Of a stretch of 36,728 bases of DNA, positions 19,101 through 29,334 are shown one piece after another. Source of the stretch: Bacilli bacterium (lineage in GTDB: Bacteria > Bacillota_I > Bacilli_A > RFN20 > CAG-826); the NCBI GenBank assembly GCA_024696885.1, contig JAILGI010000056.1, forward strand, positions 1 through 36,728, read 5' to 3'. The translations under genes were made by a program, and so were the position numbers. The notes below the pieces were generated by a model that made no database searches, was not told the origin of the DNA, and was given only the letters and a program-made list of their open reading frames with translations. Positions within the stretch are counted from its first letter, which is position 1. Each line of letters starts with the position of its first letter.

Positions 19101-21479
19101 TCATTTAATTACTTTATCAATAATTGATAAATATGTCGAAGATAATTTATCAAAATCAAAGTCTTTTGATGCTTTTTTTGCATTATTGCAATATTCAGAA
19201 TATTCCTGTTTATTCATCTTTTTGAACATTTCAACAGCTTCAGCTAAATTCTTAGGAGTGTATTCATCCAGTTCAATGCCACATTTGTATCTATTAATTA
19301 AGGAATACCCCATCTTAACTGTTGATATGATAGGTTTACCACTCGCCATATATTCAAATAATTTATTTGAACTATTACCTCGTGACCAGTTGTACATCGA
19401 ATTAGAATAAACCAAAATGTTCAAATCCATTTGACTTAAGAACGATGGAACAAACTTCTTATCAAGATAACCTGTAAATTTAACATTAGTGAGTTTCTTT
19501 TCTTCAACGAGTTTTTTCATATCTTCTAATAAAGATCCAGAACCCGCGATACAGAACACTATTGATTCATTGTTTTTTAACAATTCAGCGGCTTCAATGA
19601 TGAAATCAACCGAATTCATCGGTCTAATTGAACCAGCATAACCAACATAGAACTTTTTAGAACCTTTTTCTCTAATATCGTATTTGTTTTCTTTAATATT
19701 TTGATTCCATTCATCAAAATCAACACCATTATTTACGTAATAGCACTTTTCAAGATTAATCTTGCCACCTTGTCCTTTGTCCCACTTCATTTCCTTAATG
19801 TGGTCTACATCGCCTTCTTTTGTAAAAACGATTGCGTCTGAATGAATGTAAATATTTCTTTCCATTCTTGAAAGCATTTTACCAAATAAACTCTTTTCTT
19901 TGACTTTTCCAACTGTAAATAACTCTTCTGGCCAAAGGTCTCTAACTTCTGTGATATATGGAATATCATGTTTTTTCGCTATCTTATGAGCCGCCACACA
20001 CGTTAATAAGTGGGCGCTAGATCCAATTATTACTTTTGGTAATCCATATTTTAAGGCAACACCATCCCAAGAGCGGAGAATGGCAAAATAGAAGGAAATC
20101 ATATTAATGATTCTCTTAATTCCATTGCCTTTATATCTATATGTTTTAAGGAAGGCAAAAATAATATCATCATCAACGTTAACTTCAGTGAAGTGTCCTT
20201 TTTTAACTGCGACTTCTGTTCCTGTTGCGTGAAGTTGATTAGAAGCGAAAATAATGACTCTATATCCTTCTTTAGCAAATCGCTTCGCTAAATAATAGTG
20301 CCTTGGTAATGGGCCATTATCCGGAGTTGTTGCGTAGTGATTCATAATCCAAATAGTCTTTTTACCCTCAGGATAAGATGGTCTTTCATCCAAATGGTTT
20401 TCAATAGCCTTTTCCTTTCTTAACGCGCCAAGAATAGTTGTCATACAAGTGAAAAGACCAAAAGCAACTGGGAATACAAATGCACCACTATATGCGAACA
20501 AGAATTTAACGCCAAACAAAGTTGGTGTGATTTTTGAGAATAAGAATAATAATCCAAAGAATAACAACAACGATATGATTGGCAGTGAATAAAGTAAGAA
20601 TTTGTTTTCAAAGAAATATTTCACATAATCAGAAATAAATTGAATTAATAAAACAATAGCAATGATAAGCAAAACGATGCCAAATGACATGCAAAGAGGC
20701 AGTCTTTGATTAATGGTTGTGTACAATTTATACCTTTCTTGAATGGCCTTGCATGAGAATTTAGCCGTACCGCTATCAAATCCTTCAGTGTTGATCCATT
20801 TTTTAATTTCTCGTTCAATAACTGCACTTTTCTCGAAATATTTAGATATAGTTTTAAAGAAAGAACTGATTGTAATATCATTTAAGTCTTCTTGTGAAAC
20901 AACAGCAAAATAACCAAAAGTTCCCGCAAAAATACTACCGGTATTATTTCTTTCTCCGTTTATCGCACCGAAGCACATTCCGATAACTTCAAAAGATTTG
21001 GTTTTGTTACCAAGCGTAATTGTCATATTGTCGCCAGGGTTAAAACCGAGTTTTCGATATAAATCACTAGATAAAACGATATAACCACTCTTTAGTTTGT
21101 TCCATACATTCTCGCCGTAAATATGATTATATGAATAAGAGCTGTTGTTATAATAAGGAACATCAAAAACAGTAAGGTCCAATTCATTATATTTAGTTGT
21201 GACATATCTGGATGCTGAATACTTATATGGTTCATCTTTCGTGTTTTCGTAGCTTATGTTTGACCAAAAATCAGGATCAACATTGTCTTTATTTCTATTT
21301 ACGCAAACAATCAAATCAGAATCGCCACTATTGATAAGGTTGTCACCGCTTTTAGATATGAAAAATTGTTGATTGCCACCAAAAATAAACAGTGAGGAAA
21401 ACAAAGCAACAAAGAAGATGGTTGCTTGATATAAAACGTGTAAGAAGAAAGTTAGTATTTCTTTTTCTTTATTTTTCAT
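19101..21479 (-). CDS. Fusion protein: N-terminal membrane module with MacB/FtsX-like extracytoplasmic domain plus C-terminal WbuB-like GT4
   Basis: N-term TM then ~240-aa extracytoplasmic-looking region (YIVLSSDLYRKLGFNPGDNMTITLGNKTKSFEVIGMC), further TMs, then GT4 (WIMNHYATTPDNGPLPRHYYLAKRF, ITEVRDLWPEEL, FYVGYAGSIRPMNSVDFIIEA, NKLFEYMASGKPIISTV). Confidence 0.8.
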   Translation of the reverse strand: MKNKEKEILTFFLHVLYQATIFFVALFSSLFIFGGNQQFFISKSGDNLINSGDSDLIVCVNRNKDNVDPDFWSNISYENTKDEPYKYSASRYVTTKYNELDLTVFDVPYYNNSSYSYNHIYGENVWNKLKSGYIVLSSDLYRKLGFNPGDNMTITLGNKTKSFEVIGMCFGAINGERNNTGSIFAGTFGYFAVVSQEDLNDITISSFFKTISKYFEKSAVIEREIKKWINTEGFDSGTAKFSCKAIQERYKLYTTINQRLPLCMSFGIVLLIIAIVLLIQFISDYVKYFFENKFLLYSLPIISLLLFFGLLFLFSKITPTLFGVKFLFAYSGAFVFPVAFGLFTCMTTILGALRKEKAIENHLDERPSYPEGKKTIWIMNHYATTPDNGPLPRHYYLAKRFAKEGYRVIIFASNQLHATGTEVAVKKGHFTEVNVDDDIIFAFLKTYRYKGNGIKRIINMISFYFAILRSWDGVALKYGLPKVIIGSSAHLLTCVAAHKIAKKHDIPYITEVRDLWPEELFTVGKVKEKSLFGKMLSRMERNIYIHSDAIVFTKEGDVDHIKEMKWDKGQGGKINLEKCYYVNNGVDFDEWNQNIKENKYDIREKGSKKFYVGYAGSIRPMNSVDFIIEAAELLKNNESIVFCIAGSGSLLEDMKKLVEEKKLTNVKFTGYLDKKFVPSFLSQMDLNILVYSNSMYNWSRGNSSNKLFEYMASGKPIISTVKMGYSLINRYKCGIELDEYTPKNLAEAVEMFKKMNKQEYSEYCNNAKKASKDFDFDKLSSTYLSIIDKVIK

Positions 21480-24171
21480 CGTTTTCCTTCGCCTTTCTAA
21501 TTTGTTGTCTATATTTTTTGATTAAAAATGAGAAATTAACCACCAGAAGTGGAATCCACACAACCACATTTATTGTATAAATAATGTTCCAAGTTACAGT
21601 CTCATCTATCGCATGTATCAAGAACACTAAACCGATTTTTAAAGCCGCTGCAGCAGCAATAGATATAGCTTGTGGGAGCAAACATTGAAAACTATTTAAT
21701 AAAGATCCAGTGCTTGAAACAAATAAGTTTTCAATCGTAAAGATTAATAGCATTAACACGATAAAGAAATTAATGGTAAAGCTATCTTCTCCTAACCAAA
21801 CGTCGAGGAGCGGTTGCATGAAAAACGCCACCAGCAAGCATAGGAAGCAAATAACGATATCAAATATAAATAGGGACTTGATTCCTTTTGTTAATTGGTG
21901 ATTGTTTCCGCTTGCAATAGATTTACATGCGCTAGTCCACATAATGCCGTTATAAATATTTGCAATAGATAAGATGACATTAAAGAATTTGGAGTATTTT
22001 GTATATTCAACAACATTCTCAGAAGAGAAAATACTAGAAATAATAATTTGATCAGCGGAATTCAAGAATAATAAAGCCATTTGAATAAGGAAAAACATCA
22101 AACCAAGAGACATGATTGTCTTTCCTTTTTTAAATGATGAGTATTTGAAACTTGGTCTAATCTCTTTCATTGGACCAATAAAAGCAATTAATGACGCTAA
22201 TATATATGGAAGAACCGTGATGGTTGCATAAGCAATTGATAAGAACAATAACTTTTGAGACACATCATTAAATCTTGCAATTAAAGCAAAAAGAAGCAAA
22301 CCTGTGTTTGCTAAAAGCGGCAAGAGGTTAGACAGGAAGTGTTTTTGATGGGATTGGAATACATGACATATGTTTTTAAGAACAAACTCAACTGCGATAG
22401 TTGCAAACGTTATACAAAACGCCAATCTAACTGTTGAGGCAGAAATTGAATCTGGATCAAAATTAAATATTTTAACAGGATCAAGCAAGTTGATAACAAT
22501 TAAGCCAACACTTAGGATAATTGCACCAATTACAAACGAAAAGGAATATGTCGATGAAACTATCCGCTTTCCTTCTTCCTTTTCACCTTTGTTTAAAGCT
22601 TCAATTAGTTTGTTCTTCATTCCGTTTCCGAACCCCAAATCAAAAGTCATAACCCAAGTGATGATTGATAGGAAGGTTAACCAAATACCGTAAGTTGAGT
22701 CATTATTAAAATATTGTGAATATACTGGGATGGTAAATAAGCCAATAAGAAGAGCAACACCCTTAAGACCAAAACTCAACAAAGTATTTCTAGCAACAAC
22801 ACCTGTATGATTATCTTGTTTTAAAATGGTCATCAATGTTCTATCATCAGATTCCACTTCTTTTTTCTTTCGTCGAGCCAAAATCTTAGCATCAAATGTT
22901 TCATAAACGAAATAGAATGGTATGGCCCAAGAAAGCAACATATTACTATGTGGTTCTTTATTGACAATAATAAGCATCAATAGCATGAATGAAACAACAG
23001 AAAGATGACCTGCTTTATCATACAAAACTATTCCTGCGATAAGCATCAATGTAAAAATTGCACCAAAAATACCAAATCTAGCCAACAAGCTAACAGATGT
23101 CGTTGTTTGGGCATCAATCAAATTGGTGTATTCACCGGAAGTTGCTATTTCAACATACTTAGCATTGGCTCCATGAATGCCCCATCCAAAAAATGGTTTT
23201 TGTAAAAAAATATCAATATTTATTTTTGGTGAATAAAGTCTTGAGGTAAATGAGTTTTCTTTTTGTGCTATTTTGGAAAAAACATCCGGCAAATATTTTG
23301 CTAAATCTCCCGAAAAAAGAAATACTATTAGAATCGCCCCAAAGAAAACTGGAATAAATGACAATTGAAGAGCGGATTTTAACTTTTCGTGTTTAACCCT
23401 ATCAATTATGGCGGGAACAAGAACAAGAATTGTTAAAAGATAACCAGCGGTTGAAAAAGTGAATACCAAAGCAACCAAATATACAATCACATGACTAATT
23501 TTTGTTTTACTAGAAAAAAGTAGTTCAAACGCTAAAGCAATTAAAAGGAACGAAGCGAAAACTCCTGGTTCCCAGAAAATGGATTGGGTTCTGTTATTGT
23601 GTATTGCATGGAAAGCAACAAACATTACATTTTCAAATGTATTGCTGTTATCGCCAATGAAAGAAAAACCAATTATTGATGGAATTAATGTATAAATCAA
23701 ATAAACCAAAACAGAAATGATTGATAGAACAAAAATAATGTTGCAAAAGATTATTTTGAAGCGATCAAAGGGAATTACCCTTACTAATAAAACAGCAGAA
23801 ATGACAAGTATGCCAAAATAAAAATAAGACATAAAATAATGGCCTTCACCATTAATTAATAAAGTGATAGATGCAGAAACCCCAATAAGGAGAAAACACG
23901 CAATAGTTGGAAGCGGTATCAATTTTCTTTTATCTTTTTTTATTTCTTTGAAATAACTTAATTTGAATGAAAGAGCGTATCTAACTAAAATGGAACCACA
24001 AGTAATGATTGCGCACATGGTTCTAGGTGTGGTGTTTTCGGTGGTAAACAAAGAATACCCACTGCAAAGAAGGCAAAGTGCGACCAAAATATAATCTAGC
24101 GTCAACCCAAATGAATCAGATTTTACAAAGCTAGTAATTTTAGTTTTGATGTTTTCGAAAAAAGTTCTCAT
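21469..24171 (-). CDS. Fusion protein: N-terminal O-antigen ligase/polymerase (Wzy/WaaL-like) plus C-terminal oligosaccharide flippase (Wzx/MATE-MVF-like)
   Basis: First ~430 aa polytopic with SIFWEPGVFASFLLIALAFELLF and FGWGIHGAN; after RRKKKEVESDDRT linker, LLSFGLKGVALLIGLFTIPVYSQYFNNDSTYGIWLTFLSIITWVMTFDLGFGNGMKNKLIEAL is flippase-like. Confidence 0.8.
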   Translation of the reverse strand: MRTFFENIKTKITSFVKSDSFGLTLDYILVALCLLCSGYSLFTTENTTPRTMCAIITCGSILVRYALSFKLSYFKEIKKDKRKLIPLPTIACFLLIGVSASITLLINGEGHYFMSYFYFGILVISAVLLVRVIPFDRFKIIFCNIIFVLSIISVLVYLIYTLIPSIIGFSFIGDNSNTFENVMFVAFHAIHNNRTQSIFWEPGVFASFLLIALAFELLFSSKTKISHVIVYLVALVFTFSTAGYLLTILVLVPAIIDRVKHEKLKSALQLSFIPVFFGAILIVFLFSGDLAKYLPDVFSKIAQKENSFTSRLYSPKINIDIFLQKPFFGWGIHGANAKYVEIATSGEYTNLIDAQTTTSVSLLARFGIFGAIFTLMLIAGIVLYDKAGHLSVVSFMLLMLIIVNKEPHSNMLLSWAIPFYFVYETFDAKILARRKKKEVESDDRTLMTILKQDNHTGVVARNTLLSFGLKGVALLIGLFTIPVYSQYFNNDSTYGIWLTFLSIITWVMTFDLGFGNGMKNKLIEALNKGEKEEGKRIVSSTYSFSFVIGAIILSVGLIVINLLDPVKIFNFDPDSISASTVRLAFCITFATIAVEFVLKNICHVFQSHQKHFLSNLLPLLANTGLLLFALIARFNDVSQKLLFLSIAYATITVLPYILASLIAFIGPMKEIRPSFKYSSFKKGKTIMSLGLMFFLIQMALLFLNSADQIIISSIFSSENVVEYTKYSKFFNVILSIANIYNGIMWTSACKSIASGNNHQLTKGIKSLFIFDIVICFLCLLVAFFMQPLLDVWLGEDSFTINFFIVLMLLIFTIENLFVSSTGSLLNSFQCLLPQAISIAAAAALKIGLVFLIHAIDETVTWNIIYTINVVVWIPLLVVNFSFLIKKYRQQIRKAKENDEK

Positions 24172-24184
24172 AATTAGTAAAGTG

Positions 24185-24207
24185 AACTATTACGTATTAT
24201 AATAGTT
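24185..24207. promoter_or_regulatory. Candidate bidirectional promoter with overlapping -10 elements between 24171(-) and 24218(+)
   Basis: ATTATAAT at 24196-24203 reads TATAAT on both strands; enclosed in perfect inverted repeat AACTATT(24185-24191)/AATAGTT(24201-24207). Confidence 0.45.
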
Positions 24208-24217
24208 ACTGGTTACT

Positions 24218-26065
24218 ATGCAAACAAAAAAGATTACAAGAGCAGAAAATTTCTTCTATAGAAGAGCGGGTAGAATTTACAAAAGAAAGAACCACTACTT
24301 TAATTATAACTTTTTAAGTTCGTCTGAAAAATACGATATCTATATGGATATCGGTGGCAAGAAAAAAATCGTTGCCGCTTTAAATGACGTCATATGTGTT
24401 CAAAAGAATCCTACAACAATTGAATTATATCCAAATTACAGAAATACACTTCTCAAATACACAATAAAATTGACGCCCAATAAATTCGAAGGTTTAATTA
24501 AAGGAAGTAAAATAGACTTATGTCTACTTCTCCCATATTGTAGGCAATGCAAAGAAGGAGAAATAATCGATTCTTGGAGACTAGTAATAATCACAAATAA
24601 ATGCCAAGTGTTCCATAACTTTCCAAATAGATCAAAAGACTTCAATTATGAAGGTGAAAGTCAGCCATTGGATTTAGTTCATTTCGAAGAAAGTGCAATA
24701 TGGGATATTCCAGGAAGAAAATACCCTTCTATGAACGAAAAATGCGATGCCAATGAATTCTTCTTCCCGGTTTTCGATAAAGAGGTTTACGAATATCATC
24801 CACGTATAAATGGAAAACATGAAACAAAATATGGCAACAAGGGTTTTCCAAAATATTTAAAAAACGCAGACGGTGATATTATTTCTAGATTTTATTTCCC
24901 AAAACGACAATCCGAAAGTAATCCATTTTTCTATTTAGATGGACTAGAAATCGATACCAAAATCACATTAGTTGGAACTTATAGATCAAATACCAACCAA
25001 CCAGCAAGAATAGTTGTTTTTGCCACTACTGATGGAGGTAGAAATTGGTTCGCTAAATATGAGTTTGGGGACTATGGTCAATATGATTTTAGACAAGGCA
25101 AAGAAAGCGATTGGGGATTAAATTTTGGAAATTCAATCAATATTACTAATATTGAATTTGATGAAAAAGATGTTAATTCTTTAGAAATTTTAAAGCGAGA
25201 ATTAACACTAGATTTCAAAACAAACAATTATCAATCTTTCTCAAATCCTATTAGTATCAAATCCATAGTTAAGGGGTCAACAGCGATAATCGAAACACAT
25301 GACCCACATGGTTTAACTAATGGAAACATTGTTTTGTTAAAAGAAGTGCATGGCGCTAGCAAATTATCATTTTTAACAAATAACAATGCAAGCGAATTTA
25401 GTCCAGGAAACGGTATTTTCTTTAAAGTTAAAGTCATTGATAATTATCGTTTTGAATTATATGAAAATGTTTCTAATACGAATAATGTTTTACCATGTCG
25501 TCATATTCATTTTATAGACAGAATAAGAGATGGTTGGACTATTGGAACAGGTGAAATATATCCAAATGGATGGTTGTTAATCATGCAAAGCTTGGAAGGA
25601 GACACATATTCCAATATCAAAATACGTGAACCTTTTAATGTTACACAATTAACTTTTGGCAAAGAAGCGACACAAAGAGGTATGGGTTTATATTTATTTG
25701 AAAGAGAAAAAGAAAACTATTTCATCTTTGCATCTGATCACGATTTGCTAAAAAGGGATTTTGAACTACCAAATGGAGATTCTATAACCAGAAATTCAAC
25801 AGGGGTTTTTGTTGGTAAAATTTCAAATATTGATGATTATAAAAAAATGTCACCAATTTACGAAACAAATGAACCTTGCCTATATTTCAAGTTAATCGAT
25901 GACACTTATATATTTGGCGGGCAAAGAGGAGAAATTGCATTCGGACACAATTATGGTGACAGATGGGAAAGTTCAAAAATCAGTAAACCCATTAAAAGGT
26001 TTAGAGGAAGAACTTATGACTTTTTAGTCTATGATTCGTGCCTTTTCATAAGAAAAAACAAGTAA
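24218..26065 (+). CDS. Uncharacterised 615-aa beta-propeller/BNR-like protein, no signal peptide, with an FCCH-like internal segment
   Basis: BNR-like block VVFATTDGGRNWFAKYEF; internal AIIETHDPHGLTNGNIVLLKEVHG...FFKVKVIDNYRFELYE; long intact ORF on the opposite strand of the locus. Confidence 0.65.
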   Translation: MQTKKITRAENFFYRRAGRIYKRKNHYFNYNFLSSSEKYDIYMDIGGKKKIVAALNDVICVQKNPTTIELYPNYRNTLLKYTIKLTPNKFEGLIKGSKIDLCLLLPYCRQCKEGEIIDSWRLVIITNKCQVFHNFPNRSKDFNYEGESQPLDLVHFEESAIWDIPGRKYPSMNEKCDANEFFFPVFDKEVYEYHPRINGKHETKYGNKGFPKYLKNADGDIISRFYFPKRQSESNPFFYLDGLEIDTKITLVGTYRSNTNQPARIVVFATTDGGRNWFAKYEFGDYGQYDFRQGKESDWGLNFGNSINITNIEFDEKDVNSLEILKRELTLDFKTNNYQSFSNPISIKSIVKGSTAIIETHDPHGLTNGNIVLLKEVHGASKLSFLTNNNASEFSPGNGIFFKVKVIDNYRFELYENVSNTNNVLPCRHIHFIDRIRDGWTIGTGEIYPNGWLLIMQSLEGDTYSNIKIREPFNVTQLTFGKEATQRGMGLYLFEREKENYFIFASDHDLLKRDFELPNGDSITRNSTGVFVGKISNIDDYKKMSPIYETNEPCLYFKLIDDTYIFGGQRGEIAFGHNYGDRWESSKISKPIKRFRGRTYDFLVYDSCLFIRKNK

Positions 26066-26107
26066 AAAATAGCGAAATATTAAACAAAAACTTTATAAAA
26101 ATTATTA

Positions 26108-27316
26108 TTAATCTCTCTTTAATAAATCCCTTGTGTAAACTTTTGAGGCAACATCATCTAAAGATGAATCGTATCTATTAGCAATGATGACTTTAGATAA
26201 TTTCTTAAATTCATCAAAATCTTTAGTAACTCTGCAATTAAAGAATTCTTCATCCTTTAATGTTGGCTCAAAAATAACTATCTTAACACCTTTAGCGTGT
26301 AATCTCTTCATTACACCTTGGATTGATGATTGCCTATAGTTATCACTACCAGATTTCATGGTCAAACGGTAAATACCAACTGTAATATTATCCTTACCGT
26401 CGTTCTTGAATCCTGCAAGTTGTAATACTTTATCAGCTATAAAATCTTTTCTAGTTCTATTTGATTCCACGATTGCAGAAATAAGATTTTCTGGCACATC
26501 TTCAAAGTTTGCTTTGAGTTCTTTCGTGTCTTTAGGCAAGCAATATCCCCCATAACCAAATGAAGGATTGTTGTAAAAATCACCAATACGTGGATCACCA
26601 CATACACCTTTAATGATATCTAATGTATCCAAACCTTTTGTTTGAGCAAATGTATCTAATTCATTAAAATAAGCGACACGTAATGCTAAATATGTATTAG
26701 CGAATAACTTAACAGCTTCTGCTTCTGTACAACCTAATATGTGCACATCAATATTTTCTTTAATTGCACCTTGTTTTAATAATTCAGCAAATTCTTTTGC
26801 TTTAGATAAATATGGTTCTATCTTTTCAGGAACACCTACGACTATACGAGATGGATATAAATTATCGTATAATGCTTTTCCTTCTCTTAAGAATTCAGGA
26901 GAGAAAAGAATCTTATCATAATTGTGCTTTTCTCTAGCGTATTTAGTAAAACCAACTCCCACGGTGGATTTAACAATTATCCAAGCATTAGGATTAACTC
27001 TTTTAACTTGTTCAATAACGCTTTCAACAGATGAGGTGTCAAATTTATTAGTGATACTGTCATAATTAGTAGGAGTAGCAATAATTACCAAATCAGATTG
27101 TTTATATGCTTCATCACCATCTATTGTTGCGGTTAAATCTAATTGTTTGGTGGTTAAATACTCTTCTATTTCTTTATCAACGATTGGAGACTTTTTAGAG
27201 TTAATTAAATCGACTTTTGATTGGATGACGTCCACAGCAAAAACTATATTGTGTTGAGACAATATAATTGCGTTACTTAATCCTACATATCCCGTTCCTG
27301 CTACCGCTATTTTCAT
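26108..27316 (-). CDS. ugd: UDP-glucose 6-dehydrogenase
   Basis: [72 protein letters not shown]. Confidence 0.92.
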   Translation of the reverse strand: MKIAVAGTGYVGLSNAIILSQHNIVFAVDVIQSKVDLINSKKSPIVDKEIEEYLTTKQLDLTATIDGDEAYKQSDLVIIATPTNYDSITNKFDTSSVESVIEQVKRVNPNAWIIVKSTVGVGFTKYAREKHNYDKILFSPEFLREGKALYDNLYPSRIVVGVPEKIEPYLSKAKEFAELLKQGAIKENIDVHILGCTEAEAVKLFANTYLALRVAYFNELDTFAQTKGLDTLDIIKGVCGDPRIGDFYNNPSFGYGGYCLPKDTKELKANFEDVPENLISAIVESNRTRKDFIADKVLQLAGFKNDGKDNITVGIYRLTMKSGSDNYRQSSIQGVMKRLHAKGVKIVIFEPTLKDEEFFNCRVTKDFDEFKKLSKVIIANRYDSSLDDVASKVYTRDLLKRD

Positions 27317-28623
27317 AAATGTTTTCCTGATTTTATCATCTTATCCACTAAGCCTACAAAGGCATAATTATTTGCCCCTTTAACAAGATTATACTCATCA
27401 CCCAATTGGTTTGCCATATTATATATGTTCTTAAATATTGTAGACATAATTTCCTTTAGTCTATTATCTACTTCTTCAAATGACCAATGTTCATTCTTTT
27501 TATTTTGTTCTATTTCTAAACCAGATACCGCTACTCCACCTGCATTAGATGCTTTACCGGGTGAATAAATGACTTTATTACTGATAAATAGGTTTGCAGC
27601 TTCAATAGTGCATGGCATATTAGCGCCTTCAAACACACCTATACATCCGTTATCTATGAGTTTTCTAGCGTCATTTTCATCTAATTCAAATTGTGTGGCG
27701 CACGGGAATGCAATATCACATTTTATGGACCATATATCCTTCGAACTTGGTAAAACAGTGACGTTTTGCGCTAGTTTTGCGCATTCTTTTATTCTTTCGC
27801 GTCTATCTTCTTTTAATGCTCTTATGGTTTCAAAATCAATTCCATCAGGACAATATATAGCGTTAGATGAATCAGACATAGCAATTACCGTTCCACCTAA
27901 TTCGGTGACTTTTTTAAGACAATATAAAGCAACATTGCCACTTCCTGACACAATTACTTTCTTACCTTTTAAGTCTGTTGCTTTATATTGTTTCAATGCT
28001 TCTAAAGCAAAATAAGTAACTCCATATCCCGTAGCTTCTGTTCTACATAATGAACCGCCTAAATCTAGTGGCTTACCAGTTAATGAACAGTCGTTCTTTC
28101 CTGAATATAGCTTATATGCTTCATATAGATATCTGATTTCTCTAGCGCCTACACCTATATCTCCTGCAGGAACATCTAAATCTACACCTATATATGGATA
28201 TAATTCTTTCATAAAGGCGTAACAGAAGTTTTTAACTTCGTTATCACTTTTGCCTTTGGGATCAAAATCACTACCCCCTTTAGCGCCTCCCATAGGGAGA
28301 GTAGTTAAATAGTTTTTAAATATTTGTTCGAAGGCTAAAAATTTAAGGATTGATAGATTGACTGATGGATGAAAACGTAATCCACCTTTATACACACCAT
28401 TAGAGTTATTAAATTGCACTCTATAGCCTTTGTTGGTGTGTTCAACTCCACTATCGTCTAGCCATTTAACATCAAAGGAAATAATTCTATCTGGTTCTAT
28501 TATTCTTTCTAACACTTGTTGATATTTGGCATTAGAAAGAATGCTTTCATCAAGAGATGATAACATCTCTTCTAAAGCGGTTTTAAACTCTGGTTCATTG
28601 TTATATTTAGATAAATCAATCAT
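27313..28623 (-). CDS. gdhA: NADP-type glutamate dehydrogenase
   Basis: [75 protein letters not shown]. Confidence 0.95.
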   Translation of the reverse strand: MIDLSKYNNEPEFKTALEEMLSSLDESILSNAKYQQVLERIIEPDRIISFDVKWLDDSGVEHTNKGYRVQFNNSNGVYKGGLRFHPSVNLSILKFLAFEQIFKNYLTTLPMGGAKGGSDFDPKGKSDNEVKNFCYAFMKELYPYIGVDLDVPAGDIGVGAREIRYLYEAYKLYSGKNDCSLTGKPLDLGGSLCRTEATGYGVTYFALEALKQYKATDLKGKKVIVSGSGNVALYCLKKVTELGGTVIAMSDSSNAIYCPDGIDFETIRALKEDRRERIKECAKLAQNVTVLPSSKDIWSIKCDIAFPCATQFELDENDARKLIDNGCIGVFEGANMPCTIEAANLFISNKVIYSPGKASNAGGVAVSGLEIEQNKKNEHWSFEEVDNRLKEIMSTIFKNIYNMANQLGDEYNLVKGANNYAFVGLVDKMIKSGKHL

Positions 28624-28845
28624 AATCTTTACCTCACGTTAACGCTTGTGTTACTGAAGAATGATATTGAGGTTCCTAATACAATATACGCCCATTTGTG
28701 CGATATGTTAATTGTCTAACAAGCAACATAACGATGATTGTAACTGTGGAACCTGATTAATTGCGCGCGATATACATTATCTATCATTGATAAAAGTTTT
28801 GGGCCAAAGAATGGCGAAATTGCTAGCATAATCAGAAATAAAGAA

Positions 28846-28873
28846 AAACAAGCATCTAGTTAAGCACTTGTTT
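28846..28873 (-). terminator. Terminator-like hairpin downstream of the HNH gene
   Basis: AAACAAG(28846-28852)/CTTGTTT(28867-28873) with T-rich tail on the minus strand. Confidence 0.45.
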
Positions 28874-28896
28874 CTTTTGCTTTTTAAGCGCGTTGT

Positions 28897-29328
28897 TTAT
28901 TTATTTCGGATAAAATATTTACCTTTCTTGGCCTTCCAGTCAATTCTGTTGCCATCCTCGTCAGTTATGCCATAACCAAGGAGACTATTTTTTGAACAAA
29001 TATCGCACTTAACAACGGTATATGTTTTGCCGTCTATTGTGAATTGAGTATAGTTATCTGCTTTTACACGATTATGATTCCACCACATTGGTTCGTAATT
29101 ATTGTAAATATTCGAATCAGACTCGTTCTTAAAATCACTTTTTGGTCTAATATGATCAATTTCCCATCCATATGAATAATTCTTCCCGTCTCCACCCGGT
29201 CTTTTACGCATCGTTTCTGTATCGCCGTAATCGTTGCGGTACATCCAGGTTCCAAAACAATCGGTTTGCCACTCATTATTTTTGCCATAAATAGCATCCC
29301 ACAACGCCAATGCTTCTTCTTTTTCCAT
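28897..29328 (-). CDS. HNH endonuclease-like protein
   Basis: GWEIDHIRPKSDF...NNYEPMWWNHNRVKADNY (DH ... N ... N..K.D HNH pattern). Confidence 0.8.
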   Translation of the reverse strand: MEKEEALALWDAIYGKNNEWQTDCFGTWMYRNDYGDTETMRKRPGGDGKNYSYGWEIDHIRPKSDFKNESDSNIYNNYEPMWWNHNRVKADNYTQFTIDGKTYTVVKCDICSKNSLLGYGITDEDGNRIDWKAKKGKYFIRNK

Positions 29329-29334
29329 AGCCTT

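Noticed and set aside
27569-28015. 148-aa plus-strand ORF antisense to gdhA
   Set aside because: Shadow ORF of a highly conserved enzyme gene
28670-28754. AGGTTCC/GGAACCT pair upstream of gdhA as a T-box or tRNA-like leader
   Set aside because: Arms only 7 bp with a 71-nt gap, and no T-box consensus (AGGGTGGNACCGCG) or tRNA cloverleaf could be found
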